This document shows, one piece after another, positions 33,720-44,641 of a DNA stretch of 64,000 bases (positions are counted from its first letter, which is position 1; every line of letters begins with the position of its first letter). The notes under the pieces are model-generated. The model was not told where the DNA came from, ran no database searches, and was given only the letters and a program-made list of their open reading frames with translations. Position numbers and translations under genes: made by a program. Origin of the DNA: Ascarosepion bandense (Eukaryota; Mollusca; Cephalopoda; Sepiida; Sepiidae); the NCBI GenBank assembly GCA_037127315.1, contig JBBBDQ010001028.1, positions 3,884,501 through 3,948,500 of the forward strand, in the 5' to 3' direction.

Positions 33720-33850
33720 GTCCGCAGACAGATCTGTTTCGGTGTATCACAGCTCATCAGTACGGTTAGACATCCGATTGCGTTTTATCCAGGATTGAAA
33801 CCCGACCGAATTGGTATCAGTTGGCGATTCTACCTCTGATCTATGGGCGC
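33719..33850 (-). mobile_element. tRNA-headed SINE-like repeat carrying a hammerhead ribozyme
   Basis: Read on the minus strand, about 130 nt contain a tRNA-like head, then a hammerhead, then (TA)n. The A box is TAGATCAGAGGTAGAATCG (33843-33825), close to the standard tRNA TAGCTCAG.GGTAGAG. The B box region is CGGGTTTCAATCCTGG (33804-33789), about 54 nt from the A box, as in a tRNA. The hammerhead occupies 33765-33722. Decayed relatives at 48164-48275 and 50621-50702 share the middle (GTCGGGT.T.AATCCTGG) and the ribozyme, showing it is a dispersed family. The order pol III head plus hammerhead is that of Schistosoma Sm-alpha. Confidence 0.7.
33722..33765 (-). ncRNA. Type I hammerhead ribozyme, intact core
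   Basis: Minus-strand RNA, 5' to 3'. Helix I 5' strand CCGUA (33765-33761); core CUGAUGA (33760-33754); helix II GCUG-loop UGAUA-CACC, with one C-C mismatch (33753-33741); core GAA, then A15.1 (33740-33737). Helix III is ACAG-AU-CUGU, closed by A15.1-U16.1. The cleavage nucleotide is C17 (33727). Helix I 3' strand is UGCGG (33726-33722), pairing CCGUA over 5 bp with one G-U. All invariant core positions are present. Short helix III is normal for metazoan retroelement hammerheads, which often work best as dimers. Self-cleavage is predicted, not shown. Confidence 0.75.
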
Positions 33851-34861
33851 TCGGAACTAAACAACAAATACATCTCATGGACGCTCGTATTATATTTTAC
33901 AATACAAGTTGACAAGGTTTTAGATTCAGGCTAATCCTTCTCTTGTACTGGTAATCACACCTAGTACTAAAAAATCCAGTCTGCCCTGATATTTAACTTT
34001 TTGTTGGGGGAGAAATAGGTGGACTCATGCCCATCACAAAATGCAGTAGTTCAAAATCAATGCAACAATCTATAGTGGAACGCCAAAGTTTGAACAAGAG
34101 CCTGTCACCGATTTGCAAATGGAAGCACTATTTCTTATATGTGAAGAATTGTCGTAGTTGGTTAAGAACTTCAAGAACACTGATTATCACTTTAGTCTGA
34201 CTACTAAGTACCAATTCAACAAAAGTGATCGTAGAATCCGTTCGATTAAAAATCCTTCAAGAATTCAATATTACTATATGGAATGCCATTTTTAAAAAAA
34301 GTTATTTAATTTTCCCTACGTTGGTAATCTTTATATGCCACTCCAAGAATGATATGAACATTATTCCTTTTTTAAAAGATTCTCAAAAAGTATTTAAAGC
34401 CAAACACTTAAGCAACAAACATGGGATATTAAAATGCCGCTGTTTCAAATTTATTTATAAAATATGAAATGTGTTCAACTAAAAAACGTAAGCACCTTCC
34501 CAAGCAGAATCTTCGATCATTCATGAATATCTAAAGAGAGGATTAGGTAGTCGGGCATGTTGTCTTTGAGATAGCTGAAGTCAACATAATAGAAGCCAGC
34601 ATCCTTAATCATCAATTCAGACAAGCCATGTATGAGATACCCTATATGGGACACCATATATCTCGGCTTTAATCCTCTACAATGAACTAAGTTCCGAAAA
34701 AGAACCCATGGCTGCCCACTGTCAAGTTACAAAGATCAACACCTACCAGAAAACACCTGAGAAGAGCGACAACAGATTACAACACAACACCACTGCTAAA
34801 GAACTATAATGTTAGTGAATTAAAGAGGATAAATTAAATACTCCACTCGGAAACTGGTACA
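33851..34861. other. No recognisable gene
   Basis: AT-rich sequence with an 80-codon open frame (34225-34467) lacking any motif. Confidence 0.4.
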
Positions 34862-34873
34862 CACTCTCTCTCA

Positions 34874-34904
<31 letters not shown>
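34862..34904 (+). repeat. (CT)n then (TA)n microsatellite
   Basis: About 27 bp of CT and 14 bp of TA, ending at the left end of the Tc1-like element. Confidence 0.93.
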
Positions 34905-36376
34905 CTGCATGCCAAATTATTATCGAGAGAACTTTTTTCTAATATTTTCAAAAACCGTCCAATCAATTCACACAAGATTTTCGCACAATGTTGCCAACAC
35001 TGACCTGCACAATCACTTAATTTTTAGTATTTATCTGCGCAATGGCGTCATATTTGTTATCAGCACGGTGATTTGAGCGTGCCAAATTATTAGAAAGGTT
35101 TAGTAAAATTTCCAGAATTGAGCAAACAAGACGTTTATTAATGTTGCACATAAATGTTTAAGATCAAAAGAAGGTAATAAATAAGATGATCAAATAAATA
35201 ATAAGAGGTACAAAAAAAGACTTAAACAAATTAATAGGAAATGTGCTTTCCCTGTTTTGAAATTACTTGAAGAAGTCCACGATCCATAGAATTTGTTAAT
35301 TGCAGGATGTCATCTGCTGTAATGCCACGAAATATGTTAAGAATTGCTTCTTAAATCCGGAGAATTTGCTGGCTACTTCCTTTTTCGAGGTCCATCGAAG
35401 CCTAACTGTTTCAAATATTCATTAGTCTTGTAAGCAGCATGTGAGGGAGCATTATCTTGCATAAAATCAATGGCCATTCTGAAGGCAACTTTTTGCCTTT
35501 TCATCCGCATCTCAAAATGCTCCTTCATAAACGCTATGTATGAATCAGTAGTCATTTTGACACCATCTGGTACTCTCCATGGGCCCACTAATGTTTTTTC
35601 CAATGTATTATTGGAATACACCCCACATTATCATGCTTCCACCGCCTTGTTGGCGTCTCAAACCCTGATGGCGATTTTATCCGTTTATTACCCAGCCTTT
35701 GCACCATCTATCTGGCCCTTCAAGTGTTGCTCGAGTTTCGTCTGTGAACAAAACTTTAGAGAAGTCAATTTTCATATTGTCGTCGGCCCATTTCAATCAA
35801 TTTTGAATGTGGTTTCTCGTCAACGGAGACTTCGATACAGGTTTGACTGTTGTTGCTATTTCTCTCAGATACCAACACCGAGTACTTTTAGACACCGTAG
35901 GATCTCCAATGCGACGGAAAAGCTCTTGACTGGTAATTACAGGGTTCTTTGTGGCCTCTCGTTTAAGTCCTGACATGAGACGAAGTGAAATAATCCTCGG
36001 CATGCCTTTATCTGCGTACTTGTGTAGGGTCGGCGGTGAACTTTCTCACTGTTTGATGACACCTCCCTATAATGTTAGGAATTTCTAGGGTAGATTTCTG
36101 AAGCGATAGTTTTCGTTTCAGCATCACTTAAACTGCTTTTACGGCCCATCTTTTCACTAAATTCTTACACTTTTCTAATAAGTTGGCACACTCAAATCAC
36201 CGTGATGCTAACAAATATGGCACCGGTTTGTTTACATTGCGCAGATCAGAACGAAACTTTAAGTGATTGCGCAGGTCAGTGTTGCCAAAATTGTGCTAAA
36301 ATTTTGTGTGAACTGATTTGATGTGTTTTGAAATATTAAAAAAAAAGTTATCTCGATAATAATTTGACACGCAGAG
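34905..36376 (-). mobile_element. Tc1/mariner-like element with about 200-bp inverted ends
   Basis: The left end CTGCATGCCAAATTATTATC and the complemented right end CTCTGCGTGTCAAATTATTA start an inverted match. It continues, with indels, through TGTTGCCAACACTGACCTGC, CATATTTGTTATCAGCACGG and GATTTGAGCGTGCCAAATTA, about 200 bp per side. TA dinucleotides flank both ends. The element is 1472 bp, close to full length for this superfamily. The transposase inside reads on the minus strand and is broken. Confidence 0.9.
35240..36003 (-). pseudogene. Tc1-like transposase, missing its third catalytic residue
   Basis: From the N side, 36003-35797 reads MPRIISLRLMSGLKREATKN with ITSQELFRRIGDPTVSKST, the paired helix-turn-helix region. 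After a frame change, FSKVLFTDETRATLEGPD (near 35750) holds the first catalytic Asp and is followed by a premature stop at WVING. A second frameshift leads to LVGPWRVPDGVKMTTDSY and FMQDNAPSHAAYKT (near 35440), with the second catalytic Asp. Past LGFDGPRKRK, the expected SPDLNPIE motif is cut: the bases still encode PANSPDL but then jump to sequence past the acidic residue, so the third DDE/D residue is deleted. One stop, two frameshifts and this deletion make it dead. Confidence 0.88.
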
Positions 36377-36387
36377 TATATATATAT

Positions 36388-36515
36388 AACACCTAATGAA
36401 CTAGACGAACCTACCCAGGTTTCACCTAAACGGAATGTCAGGGAAAGCTGGCCAGCTTTCCCCGATGATCCGTTTAGGTGAAACCTAGGTAGGTTCGTCT
36501 GGCTCATTAGGTGTT
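36388..36515. mobile_element. 128-bp near-perfect hairpin element
   Basis: Arms starting AACACCTAATGAACTAGACG and ending TAGGTGTT pair over about 50 bp with few mismatches (AGGTTTCACCTAAACGGA against TCCGTTTAGGTGAAACCT). The centre is a perfect palindrome, GGGAAAGCTGGCCAGCTTTC followed by CC. It starts 11 bp past the Tc1-like element, separated by TA repeats. It has no coding capacity. Confidence 0.85.
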
Positions 36516-36725
36516 ATCTATTTATTTCGATCTACCTCTGTATTGAGCACTTTCTGTTAGATGATTATTCGTGTCGTTTTTTTTTCTTTGGGCTTCGTGC
36601 TGTTCTCGGTCCGAACATTTTTGAATGACGTTCATGTACTAAGCTCTTTCTTTTTTTAAAACCATTTTTTCTTTCCGCCGAAAGTTTTTGAGAAAGGTTT
36701 TCGGCACGAGTATAATTATAATCTC

Positions 36726-36728
<3 letters not shown>

Positions 36729-36759
<31 letters not shown>
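36729..36759. repeat. (TA)n microsatellite
   Basis: About 30 bp of TA. Confidence 0.95.
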
Positions 36760-36760
<1 letters not shown>

Positions 36761-37575
36761 CAAATTCAATAATTAAAAATATAACAAATTAATCTTTAAA
36801 AATATGCAATTTAGCTTAGCAGTGATTTCAGTTTCACTTATAGGATGTCGGTGTTCCCGTCGATAATAAAGTCAAAACTGAAATCGTCAATAAACAGAAT
36901 GTCCCTTTTCATTTTTTTTTTCTTTTTTGTTTTTTTTTGCTTTCTCAAACGGAGTGAAGAATGAAGAATGGAATTAGCCCAGCTTCAAATCGAGCCAAAA
37001 GATTTGAACACAATAATGGATCCTATATCAGTCACTCGAATGACAAACATTACTCTTAAAAACATATGTGAAAAGAATTTATTTTTATAAAAGAAACTTC
37101 TCCGAGTTCTGAATCATTTACTTAGAGACATTAAAAAACTTTTTGACCTTTCAAGTGGGCCTTTTCATCCGTTTATTTATTGGTTTGCGTTAAAATTAAG
37201 AGAGTTGGCTAGCGAAGTTAGTTATTAATCCGCTTACTGGCATTCGCAATTAAACTATTCCGCAAAACCCCAGATCTCAATTAAAGTTACTTCCAAGTAT
37301 TTTTTAACCTCTTGCTGGTAAGCTTAATATTTTTTTTATAGTCATTGACCATAATAACTAAAACTATAAACAAGCCATATTTTTTGTTTACTATAAAACT
37401 TAGTTTTCTAATAAGTCAAATTGTTTTTCTTTATTTTCTTTTTTTTGTCGCACATGTGGCAATATTCACAACCAATAAAATAAATGTACAAAGATTAGGA
37501 TGCGTACAATATGACACTGGCTTTGATAGAACCATACATATAATCTTGGATATATGGATCAATATATATGAAATG
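36760..37575. other. No recognisable gene
   Basis: AT-rich sequence with T-runs near 36905-36940. Nothing supported. Confidence 0.4.
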
Positions 37576-37580
37576 TTAGG

Positions 37581-37640
<60 letters not shown>
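37576..37640 (+). repeat. (GATA)n microsatellite
   Basis: About 16 units. Confidence 0.97.
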
Positions 37641-38840
37641 CTAAAAAGATTATCTTTAAACAAATCTGCCCACAAGGCTTTTTAACTTTATAAGTGGTTT
37701 CAAATTCTCACATAAGGCACTGAATAATTTTCTGTCCACTCAGTTGAGAAAGCGGATTTTCTTTGCAATTGAATGTGGCACTTATTAAATGTTATAATGA
37801 TAAAAAAAAAGTATTAAAAAACAGGAGAATTAAAGCGAGGAAAGTGACATGAGTTCAGATGAAATGTGAAAGCTGAAATAGAAAGTGGAACACATTACAA
37901 AGGAAAACTGTTTTTTTTTTTCAAAAATGGTAGTTAAGGAGAGGAGCGAAAGTGAAAGTGAAAGTAAAAATGAATACCAAAGTGTCATCTTAGCCTCAGC
38001 GAAAAAATTATGGCGAAATGCATAAAATGTCATAGAGCCAAAAAATAAAAATAAAATGAAGTAAAGTTTTTAAAAAGCGATGAGTTGATTAATTAGGCGA
38101 AATTAGTTATAGTTGAAAATTTTCGCTCGAAGCAAGTGGATACAATCGATTCCCACCAAGCAATCAAAACCGCACGGAGAAAACGAAAAATAAAATGTGA
38201 GAAAAGCGATGAAAGGTTAAAGTAAAAGGTATTAAGCATTTACTCTTGCAGCAACTAAAAAGAATGATGTGTTGGTAGAGTATTAAGAGGGTGGGTAATG
38301 GTGTGAAAGTTCCCAAAACGTAAAAAAAAAACATGTGTTTGGTCTGCTTTCTTCCAGTGTTAGGTTTATGTCTTTTTTACACGTGGTTGTTAATCCTTGA
38401 AAGAAATAAAAGAAAAAATAAAACAGAATTGTCAGTAAGATGTGGTGTGGAATGTAAAAAAGGGAGAAGCTGACTGCAATGTTTCAAACTATTATTTAAC
38501 TTAATTTTACTTAGTGTAAATTGATGAACAATGACAGAGCATAGATAATAATAGAAGATAAGTAAAAGAAAGAAAAAAAAGAAAAAGGAAAAAGGAAAGA
38601 AAATCTACATAACTACATATAATGTTTTCTATAAAAGTGTCTTTAAAATGTTTTAAGAAAAAAAATGAAACAACAAAATCCGCCATTTTCTTATACCGCA
38701 TTTAACATTCTTTCCCTTAACTTCTTCCATTATTTTTTCGAAGTGAAAGTTCACCCACAAGAAATCTATCCCAGAAAACACCAAATAAATTTCTCTTTTT
38801 TTTTTTTGTTAATCATTTTAATGACTATGGTAAGCTAAAA
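37641..38840. other. Purine-rich, gene-free sequence
   Basis: Plus strand enriched in A and G in patches (37800-38000 with GAAAGT words, 38400-38460, 38550-38610). No gene or transposon recognised. Confidence 0.45.
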
Positions 38841-39130
38841 GCATTGTATTCCAATGGATATCGGCACGGAGTGAAAATCGTACAGCCGAGTTCGAATTCC
38901 AATTGAATTCATTGCATTCACCTTTGCACAAATAACTTTGAGAAAAGTATTAATCCATCTCTTCTCATTCCACCTCTGTGTTGAATAGTAAGAAAGACTA
39001 GATTTGCAACAAGTCTACCGCAAAAATAAATAGTCACCTACTGCGGAAAAAAATCTTCTGCCTAGTCAGTCATGGATCGAAAGTACATCATCACCCAATC
39101 GTGTATAACGTATGCCACCTAACTGACTAG
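38841..39130 (+). mobile_element. tRNA-derived SINE, family 1, near full length
   Basis: Head CCAATGGATATCGGCACGGA, B box GAGTTCGAATTCCAATT, body GTATTAATCCATCTCTTC, AACAAGTCTACCGCAAAAA and CACCTACTGCGGAAAA, end CACCTAACTGACTAG. Confidence 0.88.
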
Positions 39131-39224
39131 TAGCTATTTACTATTCTTGAGAAGTTGAAAAATTGTAAATCTTCTCTTTTTCATATATCAAGACTTTAAT
39201 TCAGAAAAATTAATTTAAAATTAA

Positions 39225-39283
39225 AAAGTAAAAATTAAATTTAATTAAAAATTAAATTTAATTAAAAATTAAATTTAATTCGC
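39225..39283. repeat. AT-only tandem repeat of a 17-bp palindromic unit
   Basis: AAAATTAAATTTAATT recurs about three times. Each unit is close to its own complement. Confidence 0.85.
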
Positions 39284-40783
39284 CAGCTAGGAAAACCAAT
39301 CAATCAATTAAATAAAATGTGAAATTCGTCGTTAAGATTATAAATGACTTCACAGCAAAATGTGTTTAGGACCTGAGAAATAAGCATATTTTGTGACAGG
39401 AGATATCACTTGAGTCATCTGTAAATGAGATCTTAAGACTGAGCACCGAAAATTGGGTCAAACTGAGCCAAATGATCATACCTACTAAGGATATAAAAAA
39501 TATAACCGGAAGTATATACAATAGTTATGTCTGTATGGAAACCTAATATAGCCTCATTTGGAGCTTGAAGCAGTTGTTAGTCGCTTTCCAAAGAAATTTG
39601 TGCTGTTTTAGTTTTGCTGTTTTAGTTTTAGTTTTGTCGTTTTCAGTTTTGTCTCAGGTGTGAAGATGCAAAGAAAATAAGATCAAATTCGCCGCACTCT
39701 ACACCAATTCTAGTTACTATCTTAAGAAAGTAGACATGCGTTAGGAAGAAGCAAACCACGTTTATAGAAAGCAGAATAAATGCCACATAACAGTCGATAT
39801 TGTTACTTTCTTTCATACTGTTTTACCAAAGAAAGTCAAACAAACCGATCGAGTTCATTATATGTGAGTCTTCCCATCCAAATTGGCGGATGAGATGCTT
39901 CTTTACTATAGAAATGTAAAGTCTACGTAAACTCACTAAGACGATTACCACGCCCAGTTTAGAACGCGGTTGTCGTATCGGAGAGGGTAGTAGTTTCTCA
40001 TGGTTGATGGAAGGTCAAACGCTCTTTTACTCCTTTAATTAAGTAATAGATTATTTCCTTAAACAACAACAATAATAATAATAATGGGTAAACAATTCTA
40101 TATTACTTAAAGAAGAAATCAAAAATAGTAATCATATTTTCCTCATCGTTTTTTCCTAAGCGTAGATAAGGTCATTGACCTCACTTTTATCTTTAGTGTC
40201 AATATGTTGCAACGATCTATTGATGTATTCGATTACAGCTTTTACTTTCTTCTATGCATTGCTCCTCTTTTCTTCTTTTGCATTATTGATTCTTTTTCTT
40301 AGTTTTTCCTTGTCTTTTCCACGGTCAGTTAGAATGGCTGTTTCCGCATCTCTCTGATTTGGTCCCCTGTGTAGAATGTCTTAGTTCCTATCTCATTTTT
40401 TTCTGGGTTTTTTTCCCCAATTTTTCTTTCTACATTTCTCCGTATGAAATTCCCGTCTTTTATTTTCTAGTCTCCAGCGGATTTCCTGCCGATCGAGGAC
40501 CGATATACAGTTTCTTTTTATAAGTCTTTTCAGTTTGGTCAGCAAGTTTCGACTTAAATCTAAACATTTTCTGGCTCCATATTGTAAGTACGAGTTATCT
40601 ATAGCCTCTAACAGATTACTTACTTTTACGGTATCAAGTAATTTAAATATCATTGATTTTTGTTTTTATTAGTCAACAGTCAATAACAACTGTTTTATTA
40701 CTGTAGGCTACAAAGGAAATCAAGACGGAAGTATGGCTGATTTTCGCAGAAGAAAGACCAAGTCTTTCAAAAAGGTCATATAT
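39284..40783. other. No recognised gene; one unidentified minus-strand frame
   Basis: An 86-codon Lys/Arg-rich frame (40653-40393, minus) reads NLLEAIDNSYLQYGARKC near its start and EIRWRLENKRREFHTEK near its end. I do not recognise it. It may be a fragment of a transposon protein or chance. Confidence 0.35.
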
Positions 40784-40820
40784 ATAAGGGTTCCATATAT
40801 ATATATATATGGAACCCCGT
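40784..40820. repeat. Perfect hairpin around (TA)n
   Basis: GGGTTCCATATATATATATA continues to TATGGAACCCC: a perfect inverted repeat with an 8-bp non-AT stem closing a TA tract. Confidence 0.85.
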
Positions 40821-41660
40821 TACAGAACTGTAGAAACATGCAATATATTTAAGTTATATGACTTAAACTCAAAATCTAAATTTTGTTCACAAATTGGCTC
40901 CAAATTTGAATTTCTATATTCATATATATTAACCCATCAGCGACGTCAGCGAGACACGTAGTATCCTTTGTATTCCCAGAAAATTAAAATTTGTTGTTTG
41001 CTATGAAATTTTGGCGGATGACTTCGCAAAATGATCAACAGTATTTCTCTGCTTAAGATGAATATTTAAATATAATTTAATTTAAATATTTATTAGCCAA
41101 TAAACTTAGATAAATAAAGAATTTAGAAAAAATTATCTTTTAGATTTTAGAGCCTATATTATTGTTATAACTACGGTGATTTTAAATTCGCAAATTAGTT
41201 TTTCAGTTAACCTTTGACCTGTGTAGTCATACGTCTGTCATACAAAACTGAAATTTTCACACCTAATTAATTTGTTGCATATATATTCGAGTGTATTATA
41301 AAAAATGCTTAGCGATATTGACAGATAAAAAAAAACATACGGGGCAAGTAATTTGTCAACAACAGATATGAGCATTAGTTTTAAGACACTGCTTATTCAG
41401 CTGACGGCTGCTACAATATATACACATTCATAAAACAATGTATCATACACATTTTCACGTTTATCCTATACTAACGCAATTTATTCGGTTGTGTTGCAAA
41501 AAAAGATAAAAAAAACTAATTTGTGTGAAGTCGTTTCGCAAAGAATCTTCGTAATCCATTTCTTTCAAGAAAAATAAGACTCAAATAATAAAAAATATAT
41601 TTAAATTTCTAGAGCCATGTTGAAGATTAACTTATTTCTTCGTTTGATTCAAGCATATTC

Positions 41661-41696
<36 letters not shown>

Positions 41697-42144
41697 CAAC
41701 AGTCCTTCATTTAAACATGTTTCGTTGAATATTAAAAACAAGGAAAATTTTATGAATTTTCTATTTAGTTTCTCTGATATTCTTACATTTTACCCTTTGG
41801 GTTGGAGTTAGGAAGTGTAAATTGTAAATTTTGCGTAGTATTTCTTAACCCAAGCGATTTCTGTTATTTCGCTATTTGCAAAGGGTTTTGTTGTAAGTCT
41901 TGTTAATTTATTTTAGTTGTTGTCCGTTTGAGCTGTAGTGCATGATCTCTATATAGTAGCAGCGTTTATTCGAGCCCCGCGAAAGAAAATGCATTGGAAA
42001 CTTGGATTAGAGTATTTCTATTTAAAAAAAAAACTTTTAACATCATTTCACTGCTAAATAATGTGCAAGATGTTTTATGTAGAAGGCTTATCTAACAACG
42101 AGATGTTTTCGGTTACGGCATTTATGAAAGATGATCAATATATA
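40821..42144. other. No recognisable gene
   Basis: AT-rich, with a (TA)n tract at 41660-41696. Nothing else supported. Confidence 0.4.
41660..41696. repeat. (TA)n microsatellite
   Basis: About 36 bp of TA. Confidence 0.96.
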
Positions 42145-42394
42145 CAGAGTGTGATAGGCACGTTCTCGCCATTACATATTTTTAATTTTTCACATGCGCT
42201 TTCTTTCTTTATTTATTTTTTTGACGACTGCACGATATAGTAGGGTCAGTTGGGCACCGTCTGTGAGAAAAACGGAATTCAAACCGCCAGAAATTTGAAA
42301 ATAACATGCTGTACTGCTTGGCATTTGCGCCAGAAACTCCGATACGAGATTTCAGAGTGTTTGTCAGATAAGACTGCAGAAGATTTGTAAAGAG

Positions 42395-42866
42395 TTTATT
42401 GAGTCTGTGGTGATTACGAAGGTACTTTAGCCCGGAAACCTCACTTTGATCGTTCTCATAAGAAAAGAACTCCCGAATTTGTTGGAGAAATCCAGGCCAT
42501 GACTGACAACGACCCCTGCAAGTCAATCAGGTCCGTAGCCAGGGACACAGGAATGTCTGAGTTTCTTATCAGACAGATAAGGCATGAAGATTTCTTATAA
42601 AAGATTATAAAGGAGCAATTTTTATCCCAAGCCATGAATTACAAAAGAAAAGACAGTGCTACGAAATATTTAAACAAACTCAAGCATCCCCTGCTTTGGT
42701 TTTTCTTAGATGAGAACATTTTCTGCCAGCAAGATGGTGAACATACAGAATAACCGTTGGCTTGCTATGTCCTAAAATATGTTCCGAGAGTGATTAAAAC
42801 CAAATATACAGTTAACATTATAGTATTTAGAGTTATGACTCTATTTGTCTTCGCAAAGGGCTTCAG

Positions 42867-42932
<66 letters not shown>

Positions 42933-43010
42933 AGACTCAACACGGAGACCTACATCAAGTGCATGGAGGAGGTAGTAATGATCTGGGTCCAGAGAGTACC
43001 AAATATGAAC
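42395..43010 (+). pseudogene. Mariner transposase with (TATC)n inside the coding region
   Basis: In changing frames it reads YEGTLARKPHFDRSHKKR, RTPEFVGEIQAMTDNDPCKS, IRSVARDTGMSEFLIRQIRH, YLNKLKHPLLWFFLDENIF, VPRVIKTKYTVNIIVFRV and VFAKGFRL. It then passes through the microsatellite and resumes with NTETYIKCMEEVVMIWVQRV. This is the order of a mariner-type transposase: helix-turn-helix, FLIRQ..H linker, then the DDE core. FFLDENIF holds the first catalytic Asp; the second (in a QQDSAPCH-type motif) is not readable. The microsatellite (42869-42932) sits exactly between GFRL and NTETY, which are adjacent in intact relatives. Frameshifts and the tract make it dead. Confidence 0.85.
42869..42932 (+). 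repeat. (TATC)n microsatellite inside the mariner gene
   Basis: About 16 units. See the transposase entry for its position. Confidence 0.97.
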
Positions 43011-43795
43011 TGAAGGCAAGAACTATGTCAGCATTCACCATCATAACAACATTCACATCTATGCCAACATTCACAATATCAACAAGTGGATGTGTGGCTT
43101 TGGAATATTTCCCCCAAGGTGGTGGATTCTTCTCGCGAGTATGTAAGAGATTCTCTGTCATTTCACTTTTCGAGTGAGTATATCTATCTTTCTGTTATCT
43201 GTTATTCCCACGTGTGCACCTTCTAAGCGCAGCTAGGTAGAACATCTGCTCATATATAGCAGTGAACATTCAGTGAAGGTGCGATTTTGCACCGGGTGGC
43301 TATGAGGTAATTTTCCAGGTTAATCAACGGATGCACTTGACTTTCTGATTGATGCAATACTGAGTGTAAAATCTAAATTCACTGAAATTAAACTTTTCTA
43401 ATAAGTCGATTCAGACCTTTTGGTGTTTTTTGTTATGAATTATGTATTACAGGTTGTTAGAATAAGAGAACTTCTTTTGAGTTGAGATGTAAATATGTGT
43501 GCAGCAGTTTTTTTCATGTATTTAAATTTTGTTAAATGATTTATTTTAACTATTTGTTTCCCTGGTTTCTACTAGATGTTTAAACAAGAATTCTCAACTG
43601 ACTACTTTCGGTTTTCAAAAACCGTTAAAAAAAAAATTACGCTATTTCAGTTTCGTCGCTTTTCTCTATCGCGTCTTCGCGTGTGATCTCCGTTTTTAAG
43701 GTATCACGTCTTCACGAAACATTTTCTCCATTCGCCTCAGTTTCATCGCGTATCTCTCACTCTGTCTCTGTCTGTCCCGCTCTTTCTTTCTCGCT

Positions 43796-43837
43796 CTATA
43801 GATAGATAGATATATAGATAGATAGATATGAACAGAC

Positions 43838-43884
<47 letters not shown>
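43796..43884 (+). repeat. (GATA)n microsatellite, interrupted
   Basis: Two blocks separated by TATGAACAGACATA; the second has about 12 units. Confidence 0.95.
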
Positions 43885-44447
43885 CTAACTGAAATCAATA
43901 ACAGAAATTCAGTATTATTCAGAAAAAGTAAATCCGGTAAGAACCTGTTTCCGTTTAGTATTCCATTTGGTGATATGTAATGTTTCCTTATAAGAAAACG
44001 TCTGATATTATCATTATCATTAATACTAAAGCTGTTCTGACGACGACGAAGTAAATAAAAAACCAATCATTTTTCAAGGAGGGAATATAAAATAACAGCT
44101 TGTGACATCTGGAAATAATCATTTCGCCCCAAATTTTTGTATTGTACATGATCATTTTCGTGTAAAAAAATGACAGGAATTTTATTGTCACTGGAAAGAA
44201 GAACTACTTCGACTTAATGAAATTAAATCAACAGGAATGTATTCAGCTTAGATGAACACGTTACAAAAATTTAAAATTTTTACTTTGAAGATCTTCGTTG
44301 TCGATTTTACACTAACATTCACTAACTTTGACTGAAAAATTATAAGACTGACCAAGCAGCGATTCAAAAAGAATGTTCATGTTTGTTCCCTTAATTAGTT
44401 TTGGAAAGTTAATGTTAAAAATTTTCAGTAAAACCCCTTAAATTTTT

Positions 44448-44466
44448 CTCTCTCTCTCTCTCTCTC

Positions 44467-44498
<32 letters not shown>
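44448..44498 (+). repeat. (CT)n microsatellite
   Basis: About 50 bp of CT with one CCT interruption. Confidence 0.95.
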
Positions 44499-44502
<4 letters not shown>

Positions 44503-44574
44503 TTTTTCTGAGAATCAAAGATAGTTAATTGTACATTATTATTAACACTACAATTTATATATCTATAATATAGA

Positions 44575-44595
44575 TAGAGAATATATATAGAGAGA

Positions 44596-44640
<45 letters not shown>

Positions 44641-44641
44641 T
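44575..44641 (+). repeat. (TA)n and (GA)n microsatellite
   Basis: Mixed TA and GA blocks: ATATATAGAGAGA, then pure TA, then about 20 bp of GA. Confidence 0.93.

Larger units (their letters stand above)
42145..43165 (+). mobile_element. Mariner-family element, split by a microsatellite
   Basis: The probable left end is TA-CAGAGTGTGATAGGCACG at 42143-42164. Transposase-like sequence runs from about 42390 to 42868 and again from 42938 to about 43010, with a (TATC)n tract in between. I could not define the right end. Confidence 0.75.

Noticed and set aside
35470..35973. A 167-codon plus frame
   Set aside because: Antisense to the Tc1-like transposase, whose catalytic motifs read on the minus strand.
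42209..42526. A 105-codon minus frame
   Set aside because: Antisense to the N-terminal part of the mariner transposase on plus.
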